From NCBI RefSeq assembly GCF_021347895.1, contig NC_067134.1, positions 25,506,347-25,570,346 of the forward strand: 64,000 bases of DNA. The letters are read 5' to 3'. The position numbers were made by a program, and so were the translations under genes. Below, piece after piece: positions 18,256 to 31,100 of this stretch (positions are counted from its first letter, which is position 1; each line of letters begins with the position of its first letter). Source of the stretch: Acanthochromis polyacanthus (taxonomy: Eukaryota > Chordata > Actinopteri > Pomacentridae). The notes beneath the pieces were generated by a model. That model saw only the letters and a list, made by a program, of their open reading frames with translations. It had not been told where the DNA came from and searched no databases.

Positions 18256-21200
18256 TGCAGCAGTGCTAGAACATGTAACGCCTTTTATTTAAAGGATTAT
18301 CTGTAGCTATGGTGTTCTTGTCAGACTTCCCCACTCTTCTAGTGACACAAATTGAAAATAGCACTTCAAACATGCATAATCACCCCACTTTTTTCCCCCC
18401 CTCAAAACCACGCGCATGTGGCATTGACTCTCATTTATTTTCACACATAATTTCCCCAGAGTTAATCAGCAGCATTTACGGGGAACACATTGTAGCCTGG
18501 CTGGCCCATTACCATTCCCAGGCTTGGTGAAAGACCTCGTTTAAAGCTATTCCTATCCATCAGTATGTTAAACGTTTTACTTGTTTCCTCTGTTTCAGCT
18601 TTGTCTCGATCTTCCCCTGGGGACTCTTGTCAGTGTGAATGTTTGTGTCCCACTAACTCTCAAGAATTCCCACTCTGTTTGGAGCCAAGCACCACAGCAG
18701 AGCATTCATCCCCCTCAAGAGTTCACCGAGTTTCTGTAATTGTCGTGCCGTTTTGTAACGGCGTATCCGGCCGTCTGTGCTTGCTTTTATCTCGGTGTTG
18801 TCTGACTTTGATGGGACGATATGATGTGTTGAGGGTATTTTTAGATGAGGTGCGTAAACTTATTTTTGTGAAGAGGAAAATAGATGTGAGGATGAGGAGT
18901 GTGAGATGAGAGCCAAAGGAATGATGCCCGGTTTTATTACCTCGAGGGTCCTCATTGCAGCCTTTCATGCAGACAAACTCAGGTGGAGTATTTGGTCCAA
19001 TAATAGTCTATTTAGAAGCCCTTGATGGAAATGTCCACTCAGTCATCATTGCAGCAGGAGTATCTGGCCCACAATAGTGTTTACACAGCTAAGGTCATTC
19101 TCCACATCCCAGCCCTCCTGTTTCCTGTGTGACTCAAGTATGAAAGCATTCATTTGTATCTCAAATGTTCGGGGCAGTTGATCATTTGAATGTCAGCCGG
19201 AAACGGGGCAGGTGTCGCTGAAGCTGTCAGCGACGGGGCATTATCGTCTAGCCTGCTTGAGGTATTTTGAGATTGTACGAATTCATTTTATGTCCAGTAA
19301 AACACGATACGAACAGCAGTGGCTACTAGACAAAGAAAAGAGTTAAATATAATGTAACTTTGTGTAATGTGTCAGGCAAAGTCAGAGGGATTGTAATTTG
19401 CATACGTTTTGAAATCCATCCACTGACCGGAGCACAAGTACGAGTCGTTTTGCTTTTCTGCTGAATCATTGAAGTTGTTTGTCCGCTCCAGATGCAGTTT
19501 AATGTGAACCAAATGAGCAGAAATGTTTTGTCTCCATCATGCAAAGTGAATTAAGATGGAGTGAGCCACAGAGACCTAAACTGACCTTAATAATCTCCAT
19601 CTCTTTCTGTCACAACCAGATGCTTGTGTGACTTTCTCTTCCTTTTTGCTGTTTTTTTTCCCATTTTCTTTTGCATATTTTTGTCGAATAAAGAAGGAAG
19701 ATAGTACAGAGGACTGTTCTCTGTATTCTCATGGGTGTCCTCTGTTTATTTCCCATGCCAAAGGTTTAGGAACACACCGGTTTTTTGCCTTTGACCGACT
19801 TGACCCTAGAATTTAGAATGGATCAAATGCAGAGGACATATTTCCCCTTAATATTCTCATGCTAAACTTGGACCAACTTCGCCGAAAATGTCTTGAACCC
19901 AAAGACTTGTCTGTGCTTACAAGTGACTACATTTGTTGAGTAACATCAGTCACTCCAAGACATGTGACCTGAAATATGACAGGAAGTCAACAAGTTTATC
20001 CGTTACAGCCGTCTTTTATTGCATCAAGTGAAGATCCTCTTTCCTCCTCATTAGCCTTTGCATTCTGTGGGGAAACAAGCGTGATCTGTTGGTTGAACAA
20101 AAACTTTCCTGTTTTATTTTTGCTCGTTTTTCGGAGTTGTAAAAATGGAAGACGCAAATCTTTGAACGACTTCGTCTAGTCTTCACACTGCTCCCTTTTC
20201 CAATCCTCTAGACGCTCTGATCTGAATGACTTCGTCTAAAGATAGTTGTCTCTTCATCCTCCTCCTCCTCCCACATCTTCAACCTCCTCAGCACCGGATG
20301 CTCGCTGTACTTTCTCTCACATTTAGAGACTTTTGTTTTCCCAGAACACTGTCTTCCCTTCGCTTCACTCCCCATCTTCGTCTTCGCCTGTGCAGCAGCA
20401 TCAGCAAGAACGGCAAGTGTTTACATGGACAAAAAAACTGCAGAATGAGACTCCAGTGGGGCGACCTTTTGACTTTTGATCTTTCACCTCAGACTCACAG
20501 GAAACAGATAAACACTGGTCATGCTCAGACAAGAGAGAGGGACCGTGAAGTATCAGGAGGGAAAAGGCCACGGCTGGCTGTTTGGTCGGCGATGATGCTT
20601 GCAGGAGTCCATTTGCGCACACAGCTTCCTCGTATCCCCGCGTCTCTGCCAGGTCATGGTCCATAAGCTTAAAAGCACGGCCTCAGGTGGTAATTCACTT
20701 AAACCTGCAGCAGCATCTGCTCCTGCAGCTGTGATTCCATTAGAGTGACGGTCGCAGAGCTATTTTCAAAGCGCTGTTTGTTTTTAGGCGTGCATCGTTT
20801 CTCTTGTGTTTTTATTTTCTTTTTGCCTCGAGATTAAATGTCTACCTGCAGCATATGCATACGAGCACAAGTGTTTGTGGGGCCTACCTGCCGGTGAGTG
20901 TGTTGTAAAAGACCCGAGGCTGATTGCTGCTTAAGCACAGCTATTAAAAGTGTCCTACCGTGTGACTCATTTAGTGTATTTACATACGGAAGCACCTCGG
21001 AGAACATTAGCAAACGCAGCGCAGTCTCATTTGATTGCAGTCGTTTCCTCTTTATGTCTGCCTCCAGCCAGCCATGATGTCATACAGCGGAGATACTCAC
21101 CGATTTTCTGACTGGGAAACCCACAAGTAGATGACTGTGTGACCTCAGGGGCCCCATATGGAGACACTTATGAGCATAGCGAAGTAGACAAATGATTCAA

Positions 21201-21259
21201 ACGGTGGTAGTATGATACCATGTAATTAAAACAATGGCAGACTTGCTTTGTACTTACCC
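18256..21259. other. non-coding DNA, nothing recognised
   Basis: Mixed-composition DNA with only short frames. No exon, RNA gene or transposon ends were recognised. Confidence 0.4.
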
Positions 21260-22030
21260 AAATTAAGACATAAAATTAACAAAATGAAAGTAAAATGTCC
21301 AAAACAAGACAAAATATGACCAGAAAGACACTCAAAATGTCCAAAACAAGATGCAAAATGACCGTAATAATGGTAAATAGGACTGCAAATTGATGAAAAT
21401 GACCAAAAAGGCTCAAAATGTCCAAGTTAAGATGCAAAATGACCATATTACTGTTAAAAATGACTAAAAGATGATGAAAATGACTGAAAAAGACACTCAA
21501 AATGGCCAATACAAAATACAAGATCCCGACAGACACAAACAAAGAAGCAAAATGAGCACAGTGACAGTCAAAATGTCCAAGTAAGACACAAAATAAAAGT
21601 AAAAATATCCAAAATAAGACACATGACCAGAAAGACACTCAAAATGTCCAAAACAAGATTAAAAATGATAGTAATAATCGTAAAAACGACTACAAGATGA
21701 TGAAAACGACCAAAAAGACACTCAAAATGTCCAAGTTAAGATGCAAAATGACCGTAATTATGGTAAAAACGACTACAAGATTATAAAAATGACCAAAAAA
21801 ACACTCAAAATGTCCAAAACAAGATGCAAAATGACCATAACAATGGTAAAAATTGCTAGAAGTTGATAAAAATGACCAAAAAGAGACTCAAAATGTCCAA
21901 AACAAGATGCAAAATGACCATACTAATGGTAGAAATGACTACATGTTGATGATGACGACAGAAAAAACACTCAAAACTGCCAAGACGAAACAGAAAGTAA
22001 TCAAAAATCCATTCAAAATGTCCCAAAAAA
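21260..22030. repeat. 83-bp minisatellite, block 1
   Basis: Imperfect tandem units of about 83 bp. Each contains gatgcaaaatgaccgtaat, then ggtaaaaacgactacaagat, then gacactcaaaatgtcc. Minus-strand open frames of over 100 codons here are repeat artefacts with recurring ILHLVLDILS peptides. A segment of about 200 bp is shared with block 2 (23240-24030). Confidence 0.9.
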
Positions 22031-23239
22031 ACCACACAAGATCCAGAAAAAGCATACTTGTTTGTTTTTCCTCCTGAAGAACTGGGTCCTCCTGAAGTAC
22101 GCAGCAGGTGTTTGTAAAGATGGAGGCGTCTGGGTCTCACTTTCAGCATCCTGATATCCTCCACCCACACTCAGGTCATTCCCGCTAAGTGGCATGGACC
22201 AAACGAAGGACAGCTGGAGTTTCCTGCTAAGGAACAGGCCACGAGGGGAACTGGGAATTCTGCACATCACGGCTATTTCCTGCTCCCACGCACGCTCATG
22301 GATGTAATTTCAAACCTACACGAGCTGAGCTGACGTGTTTTTGTTTGCATACTCGGGCTGGCATTTTCAGCATGTGTGTGTTTTTAATGAGAGTGCCAAA
22401 GCAGGAAGCGGCCCATCATCAGCACTGCAATGCAAACACGCTCTGAGGCAGCAGAACATGCAGCGACTTTAACGAGCAAACATGCGCCGCTGTCTAGATT
22501 GCATCTGTCTCCGATCTGAAACGAGCCCCCCTCAACTGTTCTGTTTGTCTTCAGCTGACCAATTATCAACTGTGTTGCTATCACATTCCCGTCTGATCTG
22601 CCAAACTGCCTGTTTTACTGCCTTTTTGCACCTACTGCCCGGTTTATTACCTGCTTTTATCACATTGGAGCAATAAAGCACGGTTTACAAATTGCTTCTC
22701 GAGTGTTCAGCTCACCCATGAAAGCACAGAAACTCTCAAACACTATGTGGCTCTAGTCAGATCAAAAGAACAGGGGTCATCAGAGGGGTTAATCCTCGTT
22801 TGATACAGTCCCCACCAGTGACTGACACCCCATAGCATGCATAAGAGGAGGGAATGACGCCCTCTGAAAACATCAATGGGATTACGCAGGGATATTCCAT
22901 CAGACTGGACTGTACCAAGGCGTGGACACTCTTCAGGGAAGCACTGCCTTTTCCAATTGATTTAGTTTTATTATTCTATGCTGCAATATTTGTCTCTGTG
23001 TATGCTAAGCTGGAAGGGTGCAATAAGAAAGCGTGTTCTTCTGGAATTTGACCAGACATAGCAGGCATGACTCTCCCTGTGCTTTGACGTTCTTTCCTTC
23101 CGCTTTACAAATGTATCAGCAGATTAGATAACATTCCTCTGAAGTGTACGTTGGCATTCGTGGGTTTTTGTTTATTCTATCAGATTGTCTAAACTGTGTG
23201 GCTGTCTGATCTGGTATGTCAATCGGTCTCCTTACTTTC
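22031..23239. other. non-coding spacer between minisatellite blocks
   Basis: Unique-looking DNA with short frames only. Nothing was recognised. Confidence 0.4.
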
Positions 23240-24030
23240 ACATTTTCATGAAAATGCAGACTATAAGATGATAAAAATGAACAAAAAGATGGTCAAAATG
23301 TCCAAATCATGATGAAAAATGACCATATTACTGTTAAAAACGACTAAAAGATGATGAAAATGACTGAAAAAGACACTCAAAATGGCCAATACAAAATACA
23401 AGATCCAGACAGACACAAACGAGAAGCAAAATGACCACAGTGACAGAATGTCCAAAGTAAGACACAAAATAAAAGTAAAAATATCCAAAATAAGACACAT
23501 GACCAGAAAGACACTCAAAATGTCCAAAACAAGGTGCAAAATGACCATAACAATGGTAAAAAATAACTAAAAGATGATGAAAATGACCAAAAAGACACTC
23601 AAAATGTCCAAGTTAAGATGAAAAACTGCCATAGTAGTGGTAAAATCGACTGCAAGATGATGAAAAAAATGACAGAAAAGACACTTAAAATGTCCAAATC
23701 AAGATGCAATATCACCATAGTAATGGTAAAAACGACTACAAGACAATGAAAATGACCAGAAAGACGCTAAAAATGTCCCAATCAAGATACAAAATGACAA
23801 TAATAATGGTAGAAATGAGTACAAGATGATGAAAAAATTAAGAAAAACATACTCAAAATGTCCAAATCAAGATGCAGACTGACCAATAATAATGGTAGAC
23901 TCGACGACAAGATTATAAAAATGATCGAAAAGACACTTAAAATGTCCAAAACAACACACAAGATCCAGAAAAACACAAAAGAAAAATCTAATTGATCACA
24001 GTGGCAGTTAAAATGCACAAAACAAGTGTG
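23240..24030. repeat. 83-bp minisatellite, block 2
   Basis: Same unit as block 1. The stretch at about 23317-23530 is nearly the same, unit for unit, as 21441-21655, including the irregular unit with the words ggccaatacaaaatacaaga. That indicates duplication of a whole block rather than independent expansion. Confidence 0.9.
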
Positions 24031-24210
24031 TGTGACAAAAATGTTTTGTAGCTTGCATTTTTTCAGATCACTTGTATAATATTAAAATTCAATTAAATTT
24101 TCTTTATCTAGCGTGAGTTTGCAGCATGTGTTTCCAGATCTCCTGTTCTGTTGTGTTAAACAGATGAAGCAAACAGCTGCGACTTGCTGCTGCACCACTT
24201 TCCCTTGTGT

Positions 24211-24224
24211 CCACTAGAGGGCGC
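24211..24224 (+). promoter_or_regulatory. CTCF core motif match
   Basis: The bases ccactagagggcgc fit the vertebrate CTCF core consensus CCASYAGRKGGCRS at all 14 positions. It lies 541 bp upstream of the raph1 start codon. Binding is an inference from the motif alone. Confidence 0.6.
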
Positions 24225-24593
24225 CCTGCCATCACCTTTGACAAAAATCCAGCTGGGCTCCCACAGCCAGCGAGCTGCGCCTCCCATCGCTTTTACTCGA
24301 CACTGTGGCCGTTAATATCACGTGCTGTTGCTCTGTGTGATCTGGTTAATATCTTGATTTATCACTGATTTGTTCGCCTCCAAAAGAACTCGATGATTCA
24401 GGATGGATGGATGCTGCACCGCTGCTCCTCCTCCTTTCTCCACCAGCCTCCCTCTCTTTTTCTTTTTTTTTTTTTTTGGATGCCAGCATGGAAGTAGAGG
24501 CGCTGGGTGTGTCAGCAGTGAGCTGCACACGAGACTCTACGGGGCATCCGACTGATCACACAGCGCAGGGTGCCTGCTAGGAGTCCACGAGTG

Positions 24594-24607
24594 GTTGCCA
24601 TGGTAAC
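24594..24607. promoter_or_regulatory. RFX X-box palindrome upstream of raph1
   Basis: gttgccatggtaac is a perfect 14-bp palindrome and an ideal form of the X-box bound by RFX factors (GTNRCC, two-base spacer, RGYAAC). It sits 158 bp upstream of the raph1 start codon. A related site, gtatccatagcaac, lies just after the first coding exon at 24968-24981. Confidence 0.6.
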
Positions 24608-24764
24608 AGGCAGTGAGGTTGGCATGAGCTGAGCTGAAGGTTTTTTTATTTATTTATTTTTCTGATTTCCTCGTACGTGGGTGTGACCCAGCAGCGTGTG
24701 AATTTGCGTACATGTGTAGAATCTTTTCTCAATTCCTGTTTTTGTTCTGTTCATTTGTGTGCAG

Positions 24765-24884
24765 ATGGAGCAGGTGTCAGACGACGAGCTGGACCATGGA
24801 GCAGAGGAGGACAGTGACAAGGAGGACCAGGACTTGGACAAGATGTTTGGAGCCTGGCTGGGAGAGCTGGACAAACTCACACAG
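24765..24884 (+). CDS. raph1: raph1 coding exon 1 (start codon)
   Basis: Forty codons in phase 0 between gtgtgcag and gttaaa. It encodes the conserved acidic start ending [10 protein letters not shown]. The ATG directly follows the acceptor, so at least one 5' non-coding exon must lie upstream; it was not located. Confidence 0.95.
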
Positions 24885-25056
24885 GTTAAAACACACACAA
24901 ATAATTGCGTCTAGTCACACAGATACAGACTCACATGGGTGGAAGAGCAGAGAGAGAGGATGGGGCTGTATCCATAGCAACCTTAACACTGCTAATCCTG
25001 TCTCCCTATACTGTATCCTAGCGATTCCTCTTCCCTTCACCACTATGCATTGCATA

Positions 25057-25128
<72 letters not shown>

Positions 25129-28100
25129 TGTTTGGATGCTGTGCTTTGCTTGTAATGTCAGAATGTGTGTGGTTTTGCGTATTTGCATCTCACGCTTCGC
25201 TTGTGTGTAGAGTCTGGATGACGGCAGGCCGCAGAAAACGCTGCAGAAGCCTCCTCTCAGGCAAGAGACCAACATGGCCAACTTCTCCTACCGCTTCTCC
25301 ATGTACAACATAAACGGTGAGGCGTCACTCGTCTCACTCACGGTGTCTAAATCTTCACAGTAGCTCCACAAAAACTGTCCAGAAAAGATAAATAATGGAT
25401 ACGATTTCCCCCGCTTCCCCCTTCTGCCCTGCCCTGCTCTTTGTTTTTCCTCTGTCTTTTATCTTTGCTCCCTCCAGAGGCGCTGAACCAGGGGGACACA
25501 GTAGATCTGGATGCCCTGATGGCCGACCTGTGCTCCATCGAGCAGGAGCTCAACACCATTTCCAAACCAAACTCAACTTCTCGGAGCCAGAACAAAGGCC
25601 ATCAGCGAGCCGCTGGAGGGCGCAGTGCCAGCACCAAGCACACCGGCACCAGTGGAGGGGGCAGCAGTGGAGGTAGTCCTGCTGGATTGTGTCCATTTAG
25701 TGGTGTTTGATGCCTCGTTTTAACAACAATAAAAGAATTACTGCAAATACGTGAACACAAAAATGTATGCAACAAGCAAATACGGGTGGTCCTCTACTTA
25801 TGTCGGAGTTCCGTTCCTACGAGCGATTTTCGCCGTAAGTCGGAACTCCGGTGAAAATGTAAACAAAGCCGTTAGGTGCATCACGATATCAATCAATTTA
25901 CAGTATTTGTACAACTACAGTAACGACAAACAGTCATTATCTCACACTGAAACACAACTCGGGAGGAAAATACTGGCCAAAATATAAACTGTGCATCTTA
26001 CTTCTGCTTGGGAGCCATAATGAAGTTAGCGAATGCAGCGTAAAATGCAAACAAAGCCGTTTGTCAAACATGCCACCCCTCACCTCCTCCACAGTTTTGT
26101 GTGTGGACGCTGTAAAAGGAAAAAAAACAATCACCAAAATGCCCCTAAAGTAAGCCAATGATAAAACAACCACCTGCAAAGTGCTCATACAGAGTAGGAC
26201 AGGGGGCACATTTAGCAGCATCCTGTTTACAACAAGGCAAGAATCATGGGAAATGTGACGGCTGTAATCAGTTTTGGCGTGATCGTATTTGACAGTGGTA
26301 GTCATGCAAAGGATAAGGGAATGTTTGTGGTGTCACTGTACCTTAAATCCAACAGCAATGTGTCATGAATGCTGTGAAATGTGAAGAAATATGTGAACTA
26401 CTTTCATTCATCGCACAAGCAAAGTGCTTCTAGTTGTATAAAGCGATTACGGGATGGCTTTTTCCTGCAATATACATTTGTCTTTTTCGTTTAATAGTGC
26501 ATTTTATGTGTCCTCCCTTACACTCAACACTTGATGTACTGTTCAGTTTGCTAATTTGATTTTGAATGACAAAAATCACGTGCATCCTGTTGTTTCCTCC
26601 ATCCCTGTAATGTCTGAATAAGGAGAAGTGGACTGAATTACAGACTGCTGCCCATTTTTTGATGTTATGCATTCTGTTTGTGATTTAATGTAATTAGGAA
26701 GCACCAGTAGCAGCACCCGGGCGTCACCGGCCAACACAGTACGAGGCGGCAGCGTCAACGCCCGCCCCGCCGCCTCCAACATCTCCCTGGACGACATCAC
26801 CTCCCAGCTGGAGAAGGCTTCTCTCAGCATGGACGAAGCCGCACGCCAGACGTCCTCCTCTTCCTCCTCGTCCTCGTCGTCGTTCTCCTCCACCACGCTC
26901 CGGCGGCCCTCGTCCGGGTCGTCCGGCGGCGGGCAGCACCGGAGGACGGGTTCGGTGGGAGCGGTGAGCGAGCAGGAAGCTCCGTCCCAGCGGTCCAGCG
27001 TAAATTCAGCGTGTGCGTCAGCTTCCAGCATGGACTCCCTGGACACTGATAAAGTGCTGACGGGGGGAGAGGTGGAGGGCCAGAGCAGCCCGAGTGCTCA
27101 AGGACAAAACCAGACCAGCACCGAGGTATGACTGACAACGAAACATGCAGAAACACTCGGATACAAAACAGGTAGATGTAGCGTTTAATGAGGAAGTGTG
27201 TGTGAGCCACAGTGTCAAAGCTCTCCAGATGTGGCGGTAAGTTAAATACGTGTGTGGATATGAATATTAGAACTTCAATCTAGACCCTGCATGTTGAAGC
27301 ACACATGAAGCTGCATGCCAGAGTGTAAATACACAACACAGCCTGAGTGTTGTGCATTGGACGGTGGCATTAAACACGCTGTAATCTCAAGTGTGGCTTG
27401 GATTACAACGTTAACACCTTCACCTTTCATTCGCAAAGCATACCGGCTTTCTAACAAAAGCAGAATATCCTCCAAAGTGTGGTTGTGACGTGTTAAACAT
27501 GCTTCAGAAACGGCAAATATTGTGTTTTGGTACGAGAGGCCAGGCTCTACAGTCGTCCCTCACCATATCGCGGACAGCTTTTCGCGATCTTACTGTACCA
27601 CGGATTTTAAAATTGTTTGTCTCATTTTTTTATCGCAGATTTTTCTCTTTATCCCGTGATTTTGCAGTATTATAGGTATTTTTATGTATTTATTGTTTTA
27701 ATAATAGCCTGAAAAGTTGAAAACAATCTAAAAAAAATCAAAAAAATAATCATTAAAACATATTAAGAGAATATTAAATTGAAATAAAATGCTTTTCGTG
27801 CAACGGCGGGCTCTGATTGGCTCAACGACCGTCTCCTCCCGTATATAGCAGCGTTCAGCATCTCGTCTTGTTCATTTCACATAAGCGTGTTTGTGAAGTT
27901 TTCGGAAAGAAATTTCATTTGTTTTAAGCTCTACAACGTTGATCAAACGTTCTTTGCCTTCTCCGGCTTCTGGCACCGAATTAAAGCGCAAGAAGAAGAC
28001 GCTTACGATCGCAGAAAATGAGAAAATAACAGATTTAAGTGTGTAGAAAGTGTTTTAGAGCATGGGAAGTGTTTATAAGAGTGTGGGGACGGTTTATAAA

Positions 28101-31100
28101 GCCTTAAAATATATATAAACAATAATAAAAATTAATATAAGGTCACTACTTTGCGGATTTTCACACGATAGACGAGGGACCACTCGAAGAAACACAATAT
28201 GTTGCACGTCACCTGTCCCCCTTGCATGTGTTTATATTGTCTGTATGTGTTTGCATCCTTTCTTTTATATATATGGCTTCTGTCCACACACACCCTTTCC
28301 TGCACCTCCCAGCATGTCACACTGAGACGGGCCAACGGTAAGCCGGCCAGACGGCAGCTTGACTTCACCTCACGAGACGGTGAAGTGGATCGGGCCACTG
28401 TAAGTGCATGTGTGCATGAAAGGCTGCTCAGTAAATGTTGCTACGTGATTGAGACATTTTCTTGCCGCTTAGTCTGCCGTTGCAACAGATTTTTTTAAAA
28501 CATTTTTAACCTGTGATTATCAGATTTCAGCGTGCAGCGTTTGGTTTGTAAGAATCAAAGTGTGTCTGGTGTGAAAGAGGGATTCTACGTTTGTGAAAGT
28601 AGCTGCAGAATGTTTTTTAGCTGTATTACTATGTATTCATACACTCCAGTCTGTCGTCATCATGTTTTCTCTGTGCGTATCTAAACTTTCTCTCACAATC
28701 ATTGCTTCTTTACCCCACAGCCGCAGCTAATGACAACCACAGTCGCTTCATTTGCGGAACCTTCTCTCGCTTCCACGCTTCTTTGTACAGAAAGGATCAA
28801 AACACCTGCAATTAATAAGCCTCAGAGAGTCATCTGGCACTGACTTCTCCTTTATTTTGTCTCTTCCTCTGCTCCTCTTTTCAACCCAAGCACTCCTATC
28901 TGGACCGAGAAACCTCGCTCATTCTGAAAAGCATAGCTGGAAAGCCTTCTCACCTCCTGACCAAGGTGACTCTCTCTCATACACTCGCTTTTCCTTTCAT
29001 TTCTTCTCTCTCGTGTGTGTTCGCACCGCTCCCCTTCTCTGCACCGCATGCTCCTCTTGTGGAAAAATCCATGCGAGAACTGTTGAAAACCAGCTGCTTG
29101 AAGCCAGACTGATTGATTTATTTACGTAACTTTGAAAAACGGCGCTCTCGCTCTCTCCAACTTGTCTATTCTGTGAAATGCACAAAAGGAGAGAATAACC
29201 TTAAGCTCGCCAAATAATAAAGCAATAAAAATCAGGTATTTGTCGACCTAACAGCGTCTCAGAATGGATTTTTCCTGTTCATCATTATCTCGCACATAGA
29301 TTTGATCGTTTTTCTTACCTGCTTCCACATGCATCACTCACTGGCATGTGGTCTTTAGTCTATTTTTATTTACCGTCTCTTTTTGATTTGCTGTGTCATC
29401 GTTAAGAAAAGAACGCTTGTGCAGGGAGCAGCGGCTGTTTGTGGATTTATGCTATCAGTTAATCGATGAGTCCACATAAAATTGAAGTGTGACAACTGTG
29501 GTAATTGTTAGCTAAGCTAAAACTCCAACCATTCTGTGGTTGTAGCTTCTCCGAGAGAGAATTTGCTGCTTTTCTCAGAGTGTGAAAGTTCCTCCTTTGC
29601 TTTATAATAGTTTGATGACAAAATGACAGTTCAAGGTTTGCAGCAGATGGATTTTGCTCAGACCAATAGTATAGGTAGCGACCTTATGTAGGGCTGAATT
29701 TGTAACTATTGGTCTGTGCAGAGAAGCTGACGGGATTTACTTTAAATTTTCAATCAAATTGAAGCCCAGAAATACAGGCTCATTCCTGATAAAACCAAAA
29801 AAACTGCTAAAAGTTCCCCGCTAATCCTCTCCGAATCAGATGATTTATTATCTACAATAACTTTAGTTTATTAAATGAAAGCATGCAAAGTTTTACCTTC
29901 ATACTATGAATATTTTCAGAGCTACAGGACCTTGAAGTACATAAAGTTTTGTGCTTTTAAATCACTTTTTGTCCCATGTAAATTGTCCCAAAGTCCATCC
30001 ATTCTCTGTACACACTTTATCCTCACTAGGATCGTGGGGGGTGCTGGAGCCTATCCCAGCTGACTCGGGTGAAGGCAGGGGACACCCTGGACAGGTCACC
30101 AGTCTGTCACAGGGCTACATATACAGACACACAATCACACTCACATTCACACCTATGGACAATTTAGAGTAACCAATTAACCTCAGCATGTTTTTGGACT
30201 GTGGGAGGAAGCCGGAGTACCCGGAGAAAACCCACGCATGCACAGGGAGAACATGCAAACTCCATGCAGAAAGAACCCAAGGCCCAGGCCGGGATTTGAA
30301 CCGGGGATCTTCTTACTGCAAGGCCAAAGTGCTAACCACTGTGCACTGTGCAGCCCTCAATTGTCCCAAAGTGATGCATTTATTTATATCATGCTTGTAT
30401 AGAAATCTGGAATGTCACAGATGTTCTCTGTGTGAATGTTTATTATTTAAGAGTTATTTTAATGCATTTGCTTGCAGTAATATTGTAAATAAACAATCCA
30501 ATATTTGGTTCACACGGCAACATGCAGTAAAATTATGCTTACAGAATCTCTCTCTCTGTCTATTTTCACTGCAAATAATTTGCTAAAAAGGCAGCAAAAC
30601 ACACTCGAATCAAGGTTAAAGATTAATTTTACTGGTAGCTTTTTAAACATTTTTTGCTAGATAATATTTTGACAATAATCATGTTGTGAAAATCTGCTAT
30701 AGTGACAGCCATAGCTCAAACAAACACCAGACCCTACTGGATGCATTCCTGCTCGTTGAAGAGTTTGACGAGGTAATATTCCTCTTTTTTTTTCTTTTCT
30801 TTTTAAACGTGAACCATCTGTGCTCTTCTGTTGGGCGTGCAGTATCCTCCCCATGTGTTTATCCGTCATATGCTGCTCTGTTTTAATTTAAACGTCTTGC
30901 AACCTCTCGGCAGATGTATCGGCTGCAGCCTTTGGCTTCTGTGCCGACGCTTACGCCGATCCCATGTGTGCACATTTGCGGTTTAAAGTTGGCTGCTGCT
31001 GATTGAAATTTATCCGACCGTCAGTACGGGACACGTTGCAAAGTGCAAGCGAGGGGATTCCAAGACAGCAGGAGTTTTTTAAAACCCTGCTGAGAATTAA

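Noticed and set aside
21276..21638. Hydrophobic 120-codon minus-strand frame resembling a membrane protein
   Set aside because: It is a translation of the 83-bp minisatellite; the same peptides repeat with the period of the DNA.
30280..30320. tRNA-like B-box words (ggatttgaacc)
   Set aside because: They are part of the LINE 3' fragment and no cloverleaf with an A box is present.
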